A stretch of DNA of 47,743 bases from an uncultured Arenicella sp. (GTDB lineage: Bacteria > Pseudomonadota > Gammaproteobacteria > Arenicellales > Arenicellaceae): positions 1 through 47,743 of the forward strand of contig CALJJR010000081.1 of NCBI GenBank assembly GCA_937973905.1, written 5' to 3'. The notes under the pieces were generated by a model. That model did not search any database, was not told the origin of the DNA, and saw only the letters and a program-made list of their open reading frames with translations. A program made the translations under genes and the position numbers. This document shows positions 7,713 to 18,048 of the stretch, piece after piece. How positions within the stretch are numbered: the stretch's first letter is position 1; each line of letters begins with the position of its first letter.

Positions 7713-10700
7713 ATGCCGAAATTACATCGTTTTACGCTTTTATTCGTTCTCTTCCTTTCCGCTCAAATAAGCTGGGCCCAGGCTGACGTTGTTGAAATCC
7801 CGGTCGTCGAAACTAGTGCTGAAGCTGAGCAGGATGAAGATCAGGAGTGGGATGTTGCCGAACCGCCGTTAGAGACCCGAAAAATTCCTCTAGAGGTGAG
7901 TGAAGGTACTTGGATGAGTCTCGATGTCAGCCCCGATGGCCAAACAATTGCCTTTGACCTACTTGGCGATATTTATACTTTGCCGATTGATGGTGGTGTT
8001 GCAACTAATATATCCAGCGGTTTGCCATGGGAAATTCAACCTCGTTACTCTGCTGATGGAAAACGTATTGCCTTTATCAGCGATAGAGAGGGGGGTGACA
8101 ATATTTGGGTCATGGACGCCAATGGCGAAAATCGTCGCAGCGTCAGTAAAGAAAAATTTCGTCTGCTGAATAACCCTACCTGGAGTGCCGACGGCAATTA
8201 CATCGCTGCGCGTAAGCATTTCACCACATCGCGTTCAGCGGGTACGGGTGAAATTTGGCTTTACCATGTTAAGGGTGGCGCTGGCATTGCGCTGGTGGAA
8301 CGCTCGTCAGAAACGTTTCAAAAAGAACTCGGTGAACCCATCTTCTCAGCCGATGGGCGCTATATTTACTACTCTAAAAACATCACCCCTGGTGATCGTT
8401 TTATCTACGCACAAGACTCGAATACCGACTTGTTCAATATCCTGCGCTATGACATGCATACCGGTAAAAATGAGACCGTCGTAGCTGGCGCAGGGGGTGC
8501 GGTGAGAGCAACCCCGTCGCCTGATGGAAATTCAATTGCGTTTATTCGCCGCGAACGAACCTTGTCGAAGCTCTACGTTAAAGATTTGCAGACTGGCGAA
8601 GAGACCAAGTTAGTTGATGAGCTTGATCAAGACATGCAAGAAACCTGGGGTGTGACTGGCATGTATCCAAACATGGATTGGACCCCCGACGGCAATTCCA
8701 TTGTCTATTGGGCTGGTGGCAAGATCCGCCAAGTGAGCGTGGCCAATGCAAGCGTTACAGAGATTCCCTTCGAAGTCAAAGATGAGCGAGACATCATCGA
8801 TCCACCTCGGCCGGTTGTGGAAGTGGCGCCAGCCATATTCAGCACGCAAATGCCGCGTTTTGCGAGTGTTTCGCCGGACGGCCAACGCGTTGTCTTTGAG
8901 ACCTTGGGTAAACTCTGGCTGAAGACTTCACCGGATGCTAAACCTCGAAGGCTGACCAGAAACACTGACAATACACGGGAGTTGTTCCCAAGTTGGTCAC
9001 GTGACGGTCGCTCAATTGTCTTTGCAAGCTGGAGCGATGAGCTGCTGGGCTCAATTCGAACTGTATCTGCAGCCGGTGGAAGTCCACGTACTGTGACGTC
9101 TCAGCCAGGGCACTACCGACGGCCACAATTCTCGCCGAGTGGCGACTCTATCGTATTTGAAAAAGGCAGTGGCGGCTTCTTAACCAGCGGTGAATGGTCG
9201 GAACAAGCGGGTATCTATGTTATTTCAAGACGTGGTGGACAAGCTCGCAAGGTGACTGAGTCTGGTAGTTACCCGCACTTCGCTCAGGACGAAGATCGAG
9301 TCTTTCTTACGCAAAGCGGGGACGGTGTGAAACTTGTTTCGGTCAACCTCGACGGCTTGGACGAGCGAGTGCATGCCACTTCAGAATTAGTTGCAGAGTA
9401 TCAAGTTTCTCCGGATGGGGATCACCTCGCATTCCATGAGAACTATGACGTGCATATCATGCCGATGCTGCCTGGCCCGCAAGCGATCGCGACGGGTCGT
9501 TCAGGAACCGCATTGCCGCAGGTTGAAGTCAGTGGAGACGGTTCCACCTATATGCATTGGTCCAATGACGGAGCGCAGATTAATTGGACCTTAGGGGCTG
9601 ATTTGTTCGCAGCGCAAATCAATGAACTATTTCCCACTCCGCTAGCAAAATCGGCGAGTGAAGCAGGTAATGAAAAATCGGGCGAAGATGCTTCGTTTGA
9701 GCCGCCTGAGGCGAGTTGGAATCTAAGTATGGAATTTGATACGGACGTTCCCAGCAGTACTATCGCGCTCACCAATGCCCGCATCGTTACTATGGCAGAC
9801 AATGAGGGCGGCGTGATTGAAAATGGCAGCATCCTCATCGAGAACAATCGTATTAAAGGAGTGGGAGCTTCGCTTGATGTGCCAGTTGGCGTCAAAACCG
9901 TTGATCTGGGAGGTAAAACGATTACGCCCGGATTTATCGATGCGCATGCCCACGGGCCACAAGGTGTGGACGATATTATTCCGCAACAAAATTGGTCTAC
10001 CATTGCGCACCTTGCGCTCGGTGTTACGACGGTTTTTGATCCCTCGAGCCGCGCCAGTATGATTTTTCCTGCGGCTGAATACCAGCGCGCAGGAAAGCAA
10101 TTGGCGCCGCGCACTTATTCAACGGGTGAGGTTGTTTATGGTGCGAAGGCACCGGGTTTTTACGCCAGTATTGAGAGCTATGATGATGCCAAAGAGCACG
10201 TAAATCGCCTCGCTAATCAAGGCGCTCACGCAATCAAAAACTACAATCAACCGCGCCGAGATCAACGTCAGCAGGTGGTTGCAGCGTCGTTAGAAGCGGA
10301 CATTGCGGTGGTTGCTGAAGGTGGTTCGAATTTTCACATGGATATGGCGATGGTGGCTGATGGCAATACCTCAATAGAGCACAACCTGCCACAAGCAATG
10401 ATTTACGAAGATGTGCTAAGCATGTATTCACAAACTGACGTTGCTTACGTGCCAACCCTTACTGTCACTTACGGCGGTTTGGCGGGCGATCCTTATTGGC
10501 GGCAAGCCACCGATGTATGGACGCACCCAATCTTGTCCAAGCATGCTCCACCAAGACGTTTGCAAGCCGGCTCAGTGCGCCGGACTACTGCACCAGAGAG
10601 CGACTTTGTTGACGACGTTAGCGCCAAGACCGCAAAACTATTGTTTGATCGTGGCGTGCCTGTTGCCATCGGGGCACACGGTCAACAGCAAGGCTTAGCC

Positions 10701-10988
10701 GCACATTGGGAAATTTGGTCGTTTGCTCGCGGCGGCTTCTCGCCGATAGAGGCACTGCGCACTGCGACCAGCGAGCCAGCCAAACATCTAGGCTTAGACA
10801 AAGATTTGGGCTCAATTGAAGTGGGCAAGTTAGCCGATTTGATCATCATGAACAGCAATCCACTTGACGATATTCGTAACACCGATGATATCGACATGGT
10901 CATGCTTAACGGTCGATTGTATGAGGCACAGACCATGAACGAAGTGCATACCGGTAACAAACAAAGAGAGCCGTATTTTTGGGAATAA
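7713..10988 (+). CDS. Exported TolB-like beta-propeller/amidohydrolase fusion protein
   Basis: 1091 aa from the ATG at 7713. The first 23 residues are a Sec signal peptide ending ISWAQA. An alternative GTG at 7674 has a GGAAG site and would add 13 residues. Residues ~60-640 contain repeated blades such as SPDGQTIAF, SADGKRIAF, SADGNYIA and SPDGNSIAF, as in TolB/DPP-type propellers. Residues ~680-1085 are an amidohydrolase: FIDAHAHG (metal ligands, ~745), TSIEHN (~889), AIGAHGQ (~987) and the closing segment GKLADLIIMNSNPLDDI. It should act in the periplasm on a C-N or similar bond, perhaps a peptide or cyclic amide. It is divergent from the ligase operon and upstream of iorAB-like genes. Substrate unknown. 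Confidence 0.88.
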   Translation: MPKLHRFTLLFVLFLSAQISWAQADVVEIPVVETSAEAEQDEDQEWDVAEPPLETRKIPLEVSEGTWMSLDVSPDGQTIAFDLLGDIYTLPIDGGVATNISSGLPWEIQPRYSADGKRIAFISDREGGDNIWVMDANGENRRSVSKEKFRLLNNPTWSADGNYIAARKHFTTSRSAGTGEIWLYHVKGGAGIALVERSSETFQKELGEPIFSADGRYIYYSKNITPGDRFIYAQDSNTDLFNILRYDMHTGKNETVVAGAGGAVRATPSPDGNSIAFIRRERTLSKLYVKDLQTGEETKLVDELDQDMQETWGVTGMYPNMDWTPDGNSIVYWAGGKIRQVSVANASVTEIPFEVKDERDIIDPPRPVVEVAPAIFSTQMPRFASVSPDGQRVVFETLGKLWLKTSPDAKPRRLTRNTDNTRELFPSWSRDGRSIVFASWSDELLGSIRTVSAAGGSPRTVTSQPGHYRRPQFSPSGDSIVFEKGSGGFLTSGEWSEQAGIYVISRRGGQARKVTESGSYPHFAQDEDRVFLTQSGDGVKLVSVNLDGLDERVHATSELVAEYQVSPDGDHLAFHENYDVHIMPMLPGPQAIATGRSGTALPQVEVSGDGSTYMHWSNDGAQINWTLGADLFAAQINELFPTPLAKSASEAGNEKSGEDASFEPPEASWNLSMEFDTDVPSSTIALTNARIVTMADNEGGVIENGSILIENNRIKGVGASLDVPVGVKTVDLGGKTITPGFIDAHAHGPQGVDDIIPQQNWSTIAHLALGVTTVFDPSSRASMIFPAAEYQRAGKQLAPRTYSTGEVVYGAKAPGFYASIESYDDAKEHVNRLANQGAHAIKNYNQPRRDQRQQVVAASLEADIAVVAEGGSNFHMDMAMVADGNTSIEHNLPQAMIYEDVLSMYSQTDVAYVPTLTVTYGGLAGDPYWRQATDVWTHPILSKHAPPRRLQAGSVRRTTAPESDFVDDVSAKTAKLLFDRGVPVAIGAHGQQQGLAAHWEIWSFARGGFSPIEALRTATSEPAKHLGLDKDLGSIEVGKLADLIIMNSNPLDDIRNTDDIDMVMLNGRLYEAQTMNEVHTGNKQREPYFWE

Positions 10989-11121
10989 GGTTTTTTTTGA
11001 TCTGCTGGGAAATGTCACTTTTTAACACCACTGGCCTGACAGATTGATGACAGAAATTTTGCGACTCTATTGCTATGCTAGGCAAACGTCCAGCGTGCCA
11101 TAACCCGATTAGGAGAAATTT

Positions 11122-11592
11122 ATGCTTAAGTTAAAGATTAACGGCGAAGAAACTGCACTCGATGCAGATCCGCAGATGCCCTTGCTCTACGCGGTGCGTG
11201 ATATTGCGCAATTAACCGGAACTAAGTTCGGTTGTGGCTTGGGGCTGTGTGGCGCATGTACGGTGCACATGGATGGCGTACCCATTCGTTCTTGCGTTAC
11301 GCCGGTATCGGTGGCCGAAGGCAAATCCATTACCACCATCGAAGGTCTCGGTTCAGCGGACGATCTGCATGCCGTACAAAAAGCCTGGCTGGCCAATAAG
11401 GTCCCACAATGCGGTTACTGTCAGGCCGGTCAGATGATGAGTGCGGCGGCGTTACTAGAGTCGAATAAGGCGCCTAGCGATGAGGAAATAGAAACGGCGA
11501 TGCAGGGCAATATTTGTCGCTGCGGTACCTATCCTAGAATTAAACAAGCGATAAAAGATGCCGGCGAAGAGCTGCAGAAGGTGAACTCATGA
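11122..11592 (+). CDS. iorA: Isoquinoline 1-oxidoreductase-like small subunit, 2x[2Fe-2S]
   Basis: 156 aa ferredoxin-like subunit of a two-subunit molybdenum hydroxylase. The plant-type cluster ligands are C38, C43, C46 and C58 ([16 protein letters not shown]). The second cluster ligands are C97, C100, C132 and C134 (CGYCQAG and CRCGTYPRI). The subunit passes electrons from the Mo centre to an acceptor. AGGAG lies six bases before the ATG. The stop overlaps the large-subunit start by ATGA. There is no FAD subunit, which is characteristic of IorAB-type enzymes as opposed to three-subunit xanthine dehydrogenases. Real substrate may be an N-heterocycle or an aldehyde. Confidence 0.88.
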   Translation: MLKLKINGEETALDADPQMPLLYAVRDIAQLTGTKFGCGLGLCGACTVHMDGVPIRSCVTPVSVAEGKSITTIEGLGSADDLHAVQKAWLANKVPQCGYCQAGQMMSAAALLESNKAPSDEEIETAMQGNICRCGTYPRIKQAIKDAGEELQKVNS

Positions 11593-13868
11593 GCACGCTA
11601 CGCAGTCTCAATCGTCGTGAGTTCATGTCGCTCACTGGGCGTGCTGGCGGTGTGCTTTTGCTGGGCTCGTCCTTACCCGGCACAGCAATGGCCGCCGGTC
11701 ACGCGGCCCAACACGCTAGCAATGCGAATGATCTCGGAGTATTCGTCACGATTGATCAGGCCGGCGACGTTGAAATCATCTGTCAACGCATGGAAATGGG
11801 GCAGGGTATTCTAACCAGCACACCTCAAGTCATCGCCGAGGAGTTATGTGCTGATTGGAATCGTGTGACCGCAGTGCTTGGTGACGCTGATGTCGCCTAT
11901 GGCAATCAGTCTACCGGCGGATCTGCGTCTATTCGATCCTTCATCGAGCACACGCGAAGAATGGGAGCGGTTGCCAGGGACATGTTAGAACAGGCCGCGG
12001 CGAATAAATGGTCAGTCGAGAAAGCGTCCGTAAAAGCCTATCAACATGAGGTTGTGAACCTCGAAACGGGCGCGCGCCTTGGCTACGCAGACCTGGCCCC
12101 ACTGGCGGCCAAACTGCCGGTTCCAGACCCCGCAAAAGTCGCTTTGAAGCCAAGTTCCCGGTTTACCTTGATCGGCAAAGATGTAGCGTTGCAAGGTCAA
12201 CAAGAAATTGTGACTGGCCAAGCAATGTATGCGCAGGATGTTCAACTGCCAGACATGTTGATTGCGAGTATCGAGCGCCCACCCGTGGTCGGCGGCAAAG
12301 TGAAGTCCTTTGATGACAGTGAAGCTCGCAAGGTCGCCGGGGTAGTGGATGTCGTGCGCTTGAAGGATCGTGAGTATCCAGTGGCGTTTAAACCATTGTC
12401 TGGTGTAGCAGTGCTGGCGACCAACACTTGGGCGGCTATCGAAGGGCGCAAAAAACTGACCATTGAATGGGAAGGTGGCGACAATGCCATGCATGATTCC
12501 GAAACCTACAAGCAAGATCTGGTTAAGAAAGTAAATCAGAAGAGTAAGCAAATCCGTGTGGTTGGTGACGCTTATGATCATAAGTTCAATAAAGATCGAA
12601 CCGTTGAAGTGACCTATACCGTGCCGTATCACCATCACATGTCGATGGAGACGCCCTCGGCAACGGCGGTGGTAACGAAAGACAGTGCGTCCGTATGGAG
12701 TGGTACTCAATCTCCACAAAGCGGCAAAGCCTTGGTCCTGGCCGAATTGGGTTTTGATCCGGAAACCGAGAGCGACAAAGTTGACTTCAAAACTACGCTT
12801 ATGGGCGGCGCGTTTGGGCGTAAAGGCAAAAATGACTTTACCTTAGAAGCAGTTGAGCTGGCCAAAGCAACAGGCAAACCGATCAAAGTTGTGTGGAGCC
12901 GAGAGGATGATGTCAAGCATGGCTACTATCACTCAGTCGCGGCTAACTACTTTAAAGCAGAGTTAAATGCCGACAATAAGAGTGATTACTGGATCCAACG
13001 TTTGGCGGCGCCGCCAATTAGCTGGATTTTTAACCACGAGGCTAAGGAGATTGCCGATCTTGGTTTGTCCTTAGGTTTTGGTGATGTTCCTTTTGATGTT
13101 TCCAATATGTCGTTTGAAAATGCCGAAGTGAGTACGCATGTGCGCACTGGCTGGGTTCGCGCTGTCGGCAACATAAATAATCACTTTGGATTGGGTAGCT
13201 TCGTGGACGAATTGGCGGCCAAAGCCGAAATCCCAACCCGTGAGATGTGGATGAACCTGTTTGGTGAAGACCGCTTGTTTGATCCAAGAAAAGAGGGCTT
13301 TGAGGGCTACACGCACTACGGTCAGCTCGACGAAGATCGCGGTAAAAAAGAGTATTTGCTCGATATTGCTCGATTTAAAGCCGTACTCAACGAAGTCGTT
13401 GAAAAAAGCGAGGCTGAAGAGGCACTTCCAGAGGGCCAAGGTTGGGGGATCAGTATCGGATACAGTTTCAATTCCTATGTCGCCGCGGCCACCAAAGTAC
13501 AAGTGGTAGAAGACACCGTCGAGGTATTGGAAATGCATACCGCTATTGATTGCGGCATGGTCATTACGCCAGACCGGGTACGCTCACAAATGGAAGGTGC
13601 CATGATCATGGGGCTTTCAATGACTCTCGAAAGCGAGATTACCGTGAAAGAGGGCGCCGTTACGCAAAATAATTTCTACGATTACCCGGTAACCAGAATC
13701 AATAAAACACCGCCGATGTTTGTGCACTTAATGGCGTCGGATAAAGCGCCAGGTGGCGTTGGTGAACCGGGTTTGCCACCGATTTTGCCGAGTATCACCA
13801 ATGCGATATTCCACGCCTCAGGTACGCGAGTACGAGATTTGCCGGTAAATAAAACGATGAAGGTTTAG
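11589..13868 (+). CDS. iorB: Isoquinoline 1-oxidoreductase-like molybdopterin large subunit
   Basis: 759 aa, within the IorB size range. The N-terminus has a Tat-like signal, [10 protein letters not shown] followed by a hydrophobic stretch ending GTAMAA, implying export of the folded cofactor-loaded complex or membrane attachment. Molybdopterin-binding features include [31 protein letters not shown] and [10 protein letters not shown], the last carrying the expected catalytic glutamate. [10 protein letters not shown] segment lies near residue 103. The family hydroxylates a carbon next to ring nitrogen or oxidises aldehydes using water. No XdhC-type maturation gene is adjacent, so a chaperone must be encoded elsewhere. 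The convergent aruI-like gene ends 18 bp away. Confidence 0.88.
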   Translation: MSTLRSLNRREFMSLTGRAGGVLLLGSSLPGTAMAAGHAAQHASNANDLGVFVTIDQAGDVEIICQRMEMGQGILTSTPQVIAEELCADWNRVTAVLGDADVAYGNQSTGGSASIRSFIEHTRRMGAVARDMLEQAAANKWSVEKASVKAYQHEVVNLETGARLGYADLAPLAAKLPVPDPAKVALKPSSRFTLIGKDVALQGQQEIVTGQAMYAQDVQLPDMLIASIERPPVVGGKVKSFDDSEARKVAGVVDVVRLKDREYPVAFKPLSGVAVLATNTWAAIEGRKKLTIEWEGGDNAMHDSETYKQDLVKKVNQKSKQIRVVGDAYDHKFNKDRTVEVTYTVPYHHHMSMETPSATAVVTKDSASVWSGTQSPQSGKALVLAELGFDPETESDKVDFKTTLMGGAFGRKGKNDFTLEAVELAKATGKPIKVVWSREDDVKHGYYHSVAANYFKAELNADNKSDYWIQRLAAPPISWIFNHEAKEIADLGLSLGFGDVPFDVSNMSFENAEVSTHVRTGWVRAVGNINNHFGLGSFVDELAAKAEIPTREMWMNLFGEDRLFDPRKEGFEGYTHYGQLDEDRGKKEYLLDIARFKAVLNEVVEKSEAEEALPEGQGWGISIGYSFNSYVAAATKVQVVEDTVEVLEMHTAIDCGMVITPDRVRSQMEGAMIMGLSMTLESEITVKEGAVTQNNFYDYPVTRINKTPPMFVHLMASDKAPGGVGEPGLPPILPSITNAIFHASGTRVRDLPVNKTMKV

Positions 13869-13886
13869 CCCAAGACTGTATCAGTA

Positions 13887-15449
13887 CTAGAGTGCTCTGA
13901 TTTCGATTAAGGCACTCTTTGAATCTGTAATTTGATCACACACGGTCTGTGCGGTAGACGCATGATCGAGTACCAGTTGGTAGTTCAAGTTATAGGCTTG
14001 GGCAATGTGCTGAAAATCCGGCGATGCTATGTCAACGCCTTCGGGGTCTATGTCATGGTCTTGCATGTAATCGCGAATCTCCCCCGACCCTTGATTGTTC
14101 CAAAGCAAGACGATAACGGGCGCGCCAAGATCTCTTAAGGTGCCAAGTTCAGCCAACACGAATTGCAGCCCGATATCGCCCACTAATGCAATGACCGGCT
14201 TTTCTGGTGCCGCCAGCTTAGCACCTAATGCGGCTGGCAAGGCGTAACCCAAGGTTCCAAAGCCAGTGGAGGAATTAAACCAGCCACCAGTATGGCTAGA
14301 AGCAAAACAAAGATTCCCGGCATAGGTCATTTGCGTGGAGTCGCCCACTATGATTGCGGCGGGATGAGTGCCTTGAATCTCGCGTAGCACATCAAGGTGT
14401 TGCCGATAATCCGCAGATAACTCCTGGTCAGCGGCCCGTCGTATTGCGTCTAACTCATGTGGTTTGCGTTCTTTCTCGGTGCAGCCAGCAAGTAATTCCG
14501 GCACTATTTCTTCAGCTGGGCCTTCCAGCCTTAAATCCGCGGATGGAGCTTGTGACGTCTCATGATCGATATACAGTAACTTGTGCATTTTGGGCAAAGC
14601 ACCTGTTTCATACATATCATAATCAGTGGGGGCGAGCTCGGTTCCGATTGCAATGACAAGGTCGGCCTCTGAAATCAAAGTTTGGGTGGTGTTGAGGCTT
14701 GGGCTCATGGCTAAATGCAATCGATGGGCGGCGGGAAATAGAGCACGCGCATTGACCGTGCTTACTATTGGGCAAGCAAGTTTCTCAGCCAAGGCCAACA
14801 CGTCTGCAGCGGCGAGCCGGGCGCCACCGCCAGCGAGAATAAGCGGGTTGGTTGAGGCATCGATAAACTCACAGGCCTTCACCAAACCAAATTTTTCCGT
14901 GCGTCGTTGCGCCGCAGCTTGAACAGCGGGAAGCGATAAGCCTTCGCAACTGGCTCGCATAACCGAAAGTGGAATTTCAATATGGACAGGACTGGGCCGC
15001 TGCGTGGTAAACAAGGTAAATGCTTGCTGGAATACCGCCTCTAAATCCTCTGGCGCAGTGACGGAAAACGATTCTACTGCCACGCTTTTGGCGAATTCGG
15101 ATTGATTGGGCATCTCGTGTAATCGTCCGCGTCGATTTGGGTCAGTGTCATTGACGCCAGAAATCACCAACATTGGAACCGAGTCAGCGCGCGCTTGCAG
15201 CATAGCTGTCGCTGTATTCGACAAACCCGGCCCCGTTATAACCAAGCACACGCCTGGTTTCCCGCTGACGCGAGCGTAGCCATCGGCCATAAAACCAGCG
15301 CCTTGTTCATGACGTGGCGTAACGTGGCGTATCTGTGATGCCGCAAGCCCGCGGTAGAGCTCCGCAGTATGGACTCCGGGAATGCCAAAGACGGTGTCTA
15401 CGTCATACAGCTCGAGCAGGCTTATTAAATAGTCTCCGACCGAGTTCAA
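13887..15449 (-). CDS. aruI: ThDP-dependent 2-ketoarginine (5-guanidino-2-oxopentanoate) decarboxylase
   Basis: 520 aa ThDP enzyme. Glu48 in RHEQGAGFMADGYA is the cofactor-activating glutamate, and GDIGLQF followed by LLWNNQGSGEI is the GDx-NN metal-diphosphate motif. The start is TTG at 15449, overlapping the aruH stop as TTGA; no in-frame ATG precedes the conserved GDYLISLLELYDVDTVFGIPG region. In AruI the enzyme decarboxylates 2-ketoarginine to 4-guanidinobutyraldehyde. Assignment rests on acetolactate-synthase-like sequence plus tight coupling to an aruH-type transaminase; sequence alone would give only 'acetolactate synthase-like'. It is somewhat shorter than the Pseudomonas AruI I remember. 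The aldehyde dehydrogenase for the next step is not adjacent. Confidence 0.8.
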   Translation of the reverse strand: MNSVGDYLISLLELYDVDTVFGIPGVHTAELYRGLAASQIRHVTPRHEQGAGFMADGYARVSGKPGVCLVITGPGLSNTATAMLQARADSVPMLVISGVNDTDPNRRGRLHEMPNQSEFAKSVAVESFSVTAPEDLEAVFQQAFTLFTTQRPSPVHIEIPLSVMRASCEGLSLPAVQAAAQRRTEKFGLVKACEFIDASTNPLILAGGGARLAAADVLALAEKLACPIVSTVNARALFPAAHRLHLAMSPSLNTTQTLISEADLVIAIGTELAPTDYDMYETGALPKMHKLLYIDHETSQAPSADLRLEGPAEEIVPELLAGCTEKERKPHELDAIRRAADQELSADYRQHLDVLREIQGTHPAAIIVGDSTQMTYAGNLCFASSHTGGWFNSSTGFGTLGYALPAALGAKLAAPEKPVIALVGDIGLQFVLAELGTLRDLGAPVIVLLWNNQGSGEIRDYMQDHDIDPEGVDIASPDFQHIAQAYNLNYQLVLDHASTAQTVCDQITDSKSALIEIRAL

Positions 15450-16618
15450 GGCATGCTCTCAAGGAAATCAATGATGCGACGACAAGCACGCTGTAACGTT
15501 TCCTCATTGGAAGTAAACGACAAGCGAACGCAATGCTCTGTATTTTTGCCAAACGCAGCGCCGTTCAACAGAGATACTTTTTGCTGCTTGTAGAGCTGCT
15601 TGACAAAATCAGCAGCGCTCAGGCCAGTCGCACTAATATCAAGTAATACGAACATGCCAGCTTGTGGAGCCAAAACAGTAATGCTCGGCACATTAGCGAA
15701 CATCTTAACCACTATGTCACGACGCCGGCGATATTGATCAAGCATCCGCTGTGTTTCAGCGTTGCCGTTGGTCAGCGCTTCGATGCCTGCTTCTTGAACG
15801 AACCCCGGCAAACCGTAAAGCATGCACAGGCCCATGTTCTCGACATGTTTGATCATCTCGCGTGGTGCAATCATCCAACCTAAGCGCCACCCAGTCATGG
15901 CATGTGATTTTGAGAGACTGTTGACGGTGATCGTTCGCTCGAGCATGTTTGGCAGGTTGGCTATTGAGCGATGATCTTGCTCAAAACAAAGCTGAGAATA
16001 CACTTCATCAGAGATTACCCAGAGGTCGTGTTGCTTTGCAATATCGGCGATTTTTGCAAGTTCATTTCGGTCTAATACCACGCCCGAGGGGTTGTTCGGG
16101 TTGGCAAATGCAATCGCTTTGGTGCGCGGCGTAATCGCTGCTGTTAGCGCCTCTAGGTTCGGTCTGAATCCGACCTCTTTTCGAGCTGGAACACGCACGA
16201 CTTCGGCGCCGGACACACCAATATAAGCCTCGTAGGTTAAGTACATGGGATCAAAAGTGACGACCTCATCGCCCGGTTCTGACAAGCACAGCGATGCGGT
16301 AAATAGTGCGTTTTGCGCGCCGGCAAGCACGGCCACGTTTGATTCATCGATGTTCACTGAATTGTGCCGGTTGAATTCTTCGGCAATAGCGCGACAAAGT
16401 TTGCTGCGGCCCAAAATCGGGGTGTAATGAGTGTCGCCATCGTTCAGAGCCTTGATCGCGGCATTGGTGATCGCTGCTGGCGTTGAAAAATCGGGGTCGC
16501 CCACGCTTAGCACGATAACGTCAGAATCCGTCTCTTGATCGACCAGGGCCTGATAGTGAATGTCCCATGCCGCCGCGCCGTCACCAGCAACCCGCTGAAC
16601 CCTTCGCGCAAACTTCAT
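15446..16618 (-). CDS. aruH: Arginine:pyruvate transaminase-like PLP enzyme
   Basis: 390 aa fold-type I aminotransferase starting at the ATG at 16618, which overlaps the permease stop as ATGA; an open frame 46 codons longer lies wholly inside the permease gene and is rejected. The N-terminus RVQRVAGDGAAAWDIHYQAL closely matches Pseudomonas aeruginosa AruH as I recall it. PLP-site residues: ANPNNPSG near 173, D204 in SDEVYS, K237 in SLSKSHAMTGWRLGW. AruH transfers the alpha-amino group of L-arginine to pyruvate, giving 2-ketoarginine and alanine. The coupled decarboxylase and permease support this reading. Strict substrate preference cannot be read from sequence. Confidence 0.83.
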   Translation of the reverse strand: MKFARRVQRVAGDGAAAWDIHYQALVDQETDSDVIVLSVGDPDFSTPAAITNAAIKALNDGDTHYTPILGRSKLCRAIAEEFNRHNSVNIDESNVAVLAGAQNALFTASLCLSEPGDEVVTFDPMYLTYEAYIGVSGAEVVRVPARKEVGFRPNLEALTAAITPRTKAIAFANPNNPSGVVLDRNELAKIADIAKQHDLWVISDEVYSQLCFEQDHRSIANLPNMLERTITVNSLSKSHAMTGWRLGWMIAPREMIKHVENMGLCMLYGLPGFVQEAGIEALTNGNAETQRMLDQYRRRRDIVVKMFANVPSITVLAPQAGMFVLLDISATGLSAADFVKQLYKQQKVSLLNGAAFGKNTEHCVRLSFTSNEETLQRACRRIIDFLESMP

Positions 16619-17994
16619 TTTTGCGCACTCCGTAAAAGGTAGAACAGCGGCACGCCCAGTGTCATAAACAGCAGGCCCCACAAAATTGTAGTAAAGCCTG
16701 AACCGAGAATCGCAAAGGCCGAATACAACATGGCAATCAGTGCGACTGCTGTCCATAACTTAGTGGATTTGCGCGAATAAATGAATTCGGCGAGGGAACA
16801 AACTAGCATCGGAACCATGAACGCCAGGGTGCTCATCATGACCAGAAAGGTGAACATTTCTATTAGTCCACGCGAGTAATTGGCGAGTAATAAAATCGTC
16901 GCAAGTACGCCAACCAACAGTAGGGACAGAGTCGGAGAGCCGCCAGAATTTCGTTGTGCGAACCATGCCGGGGCTAATTTGTCTAATGCCACGGCCATAG
17001 GAATGTGTCCTGCAACAAACGTAGTGCCATGCAGGGCACCGGCAGTTGATACCAATGCACCCACTGCGATTAGCTCAGGCCCCCAGTCACCTAAGCCTGC
17101 GGCGGCCGCAGAAAAAGGCGCCGTTGAATTTGCTAGTTCAGAGGCTGAAACTAAGGACATCACCGCAGCGGTTAAAGCGATGTAGATAAACGCCACAGTA
17201 AGCGTGCCTAAAACGATGGCTCTGGGCACGGTTCGCTCGGCGTCCTTCACGTCACCGGCCGGCATTGCTCCTGCCTCCATGCCAGAGAATGCCCACATGG
17301 TTAATAGCGCTGTCGCGGTTAAAGTTTCAAAAAGGGGCAGTTGTTTTGGATTAGTCTCAGGTAGCGTGCTCGTAGACCCAGAGATCAAAGCCAGGCCAAT
17401 GATCAGCAACAGCGGGATGAGCTTAAAGATCGTCATCAACAACTGCACGCTCGTTGCTTCTTTGAGGCCTCTAATATTGATGTAGATCGAAACCCACATC
17501 AGTGCCAAAGCAATCAGTGCCTGCGGCAGTGGTTGCGCGGCCAAGTGCGGGAAGAACACCGCTAAATACCCAACGAATGCGAGCGCCATTGCAGGGATTG
17601 CGATCCAATAGCAGGTCCAATATCCCCACGCGACGAGAAAGCCAGCGAGATCACCAAAGGCATCCCGGGTGTATATGTATACACCGCCACTTTGTCGAGT
17701 ACGGCTGGCTAGCCGAGCGAATACCAGAGCGAGTAACACTGACCCGCCGCCAGTGATTAGCCAACCGGCGAAGCTCAACATTCCATAGGGAGCCAGAACC
17801 GCGGGTAACAAAAAGATTCCCGAGCCAATCATAATGCCGACGGTCAGTGACCAGCAGGCCCAAAAACCTAACTGGCGATCCTGATGGGAGGAAGCGATGT
17901 TCAAATCAAGAATGTAGGCATGCCTGGTTAAGTGGATGTCAGCGCTCACGCATAATGTAATAATGTGGCGCGCACCGCTGATGGTGTGAGACAT
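16615..17994 (-). CDS. APC-superfamily amino-acid permease, probable arginine uptake
   Basis: 459 aa from ATG 17994; about 12 membrane segments. Transmembrane 1 carries the APC unwound motif GIMIGSGIFLLP, and WAFSGMEAGAMPAGDV matches the TM6 region of AdiC/YjeH-like transporters. The first ~30 residues are not hydrophobic and may be over-extended: a TTG just before NIASSHQDRQLGFW is an alternative start. It is first in a three-gene overlapping operon with aruH and aruI, so arginine or a guanidino compound is the likely substrate. This is inference from position. The start lies 54 bp from the divergent biotinyl-carboxyltransferase gene. Confidence 0.85.
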   Translation of the reverse strand: MSHTISGARHIITLCVSADIHLTRHAYILDLNIASSHQDRQLGFWACWSLTVGIMIGSGIFLLPAVLAPYGMLSFAGWLITGGGSVLLALVFARLASRTRQSGGVYIYTRDAFGDLAGFLVAWGYWTCYWIAIPAMALAFVGYLAVFFPHLAAQPLPQALIALALMWVSIYINIRGLKEATSVQLLMTIFKLIPLLLIIGLALISGSTSTLPETNPKQLPLFETLTATALLTMWAFSGMEAGAMPAGDVKDAERTVPRAIVLGTLTVAFIYIALTAAVMSLVSASELANSTAPFSAAAAGLGDWGPELIAVGALVSTAGALHGTTFVAGHIPMAVALDKLAPAWFAQRNSGGSPTLSLLLVGVLATILLLANYSRGLIEMFTFLVMMSTLAFMVPMLVCSLAEFIYSRKSTKLWTAVALIAMLYSAFAILGSGFTTILWGLLFMTLGVPLFYLLRSAQK

Positions 17995-18048
17995 TATTGC
18001 TAATCATCCTCGAATTGGCAAAATCAATTCTACTGTCACTTATCGAAT

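Noticed and set aside
9548-10114. A 188-codon open frame on the minus strand
   Set aside because: It lies inside the strongly supported amidohydrolase gene in another frame and has low-complexity sequence with no family motif.
12012-12719. A 235-codon open frame on the minus strand
   Set aside because: It is a shadow of the molybdopterin subunit gene; no ribosome site or recognisable motif.
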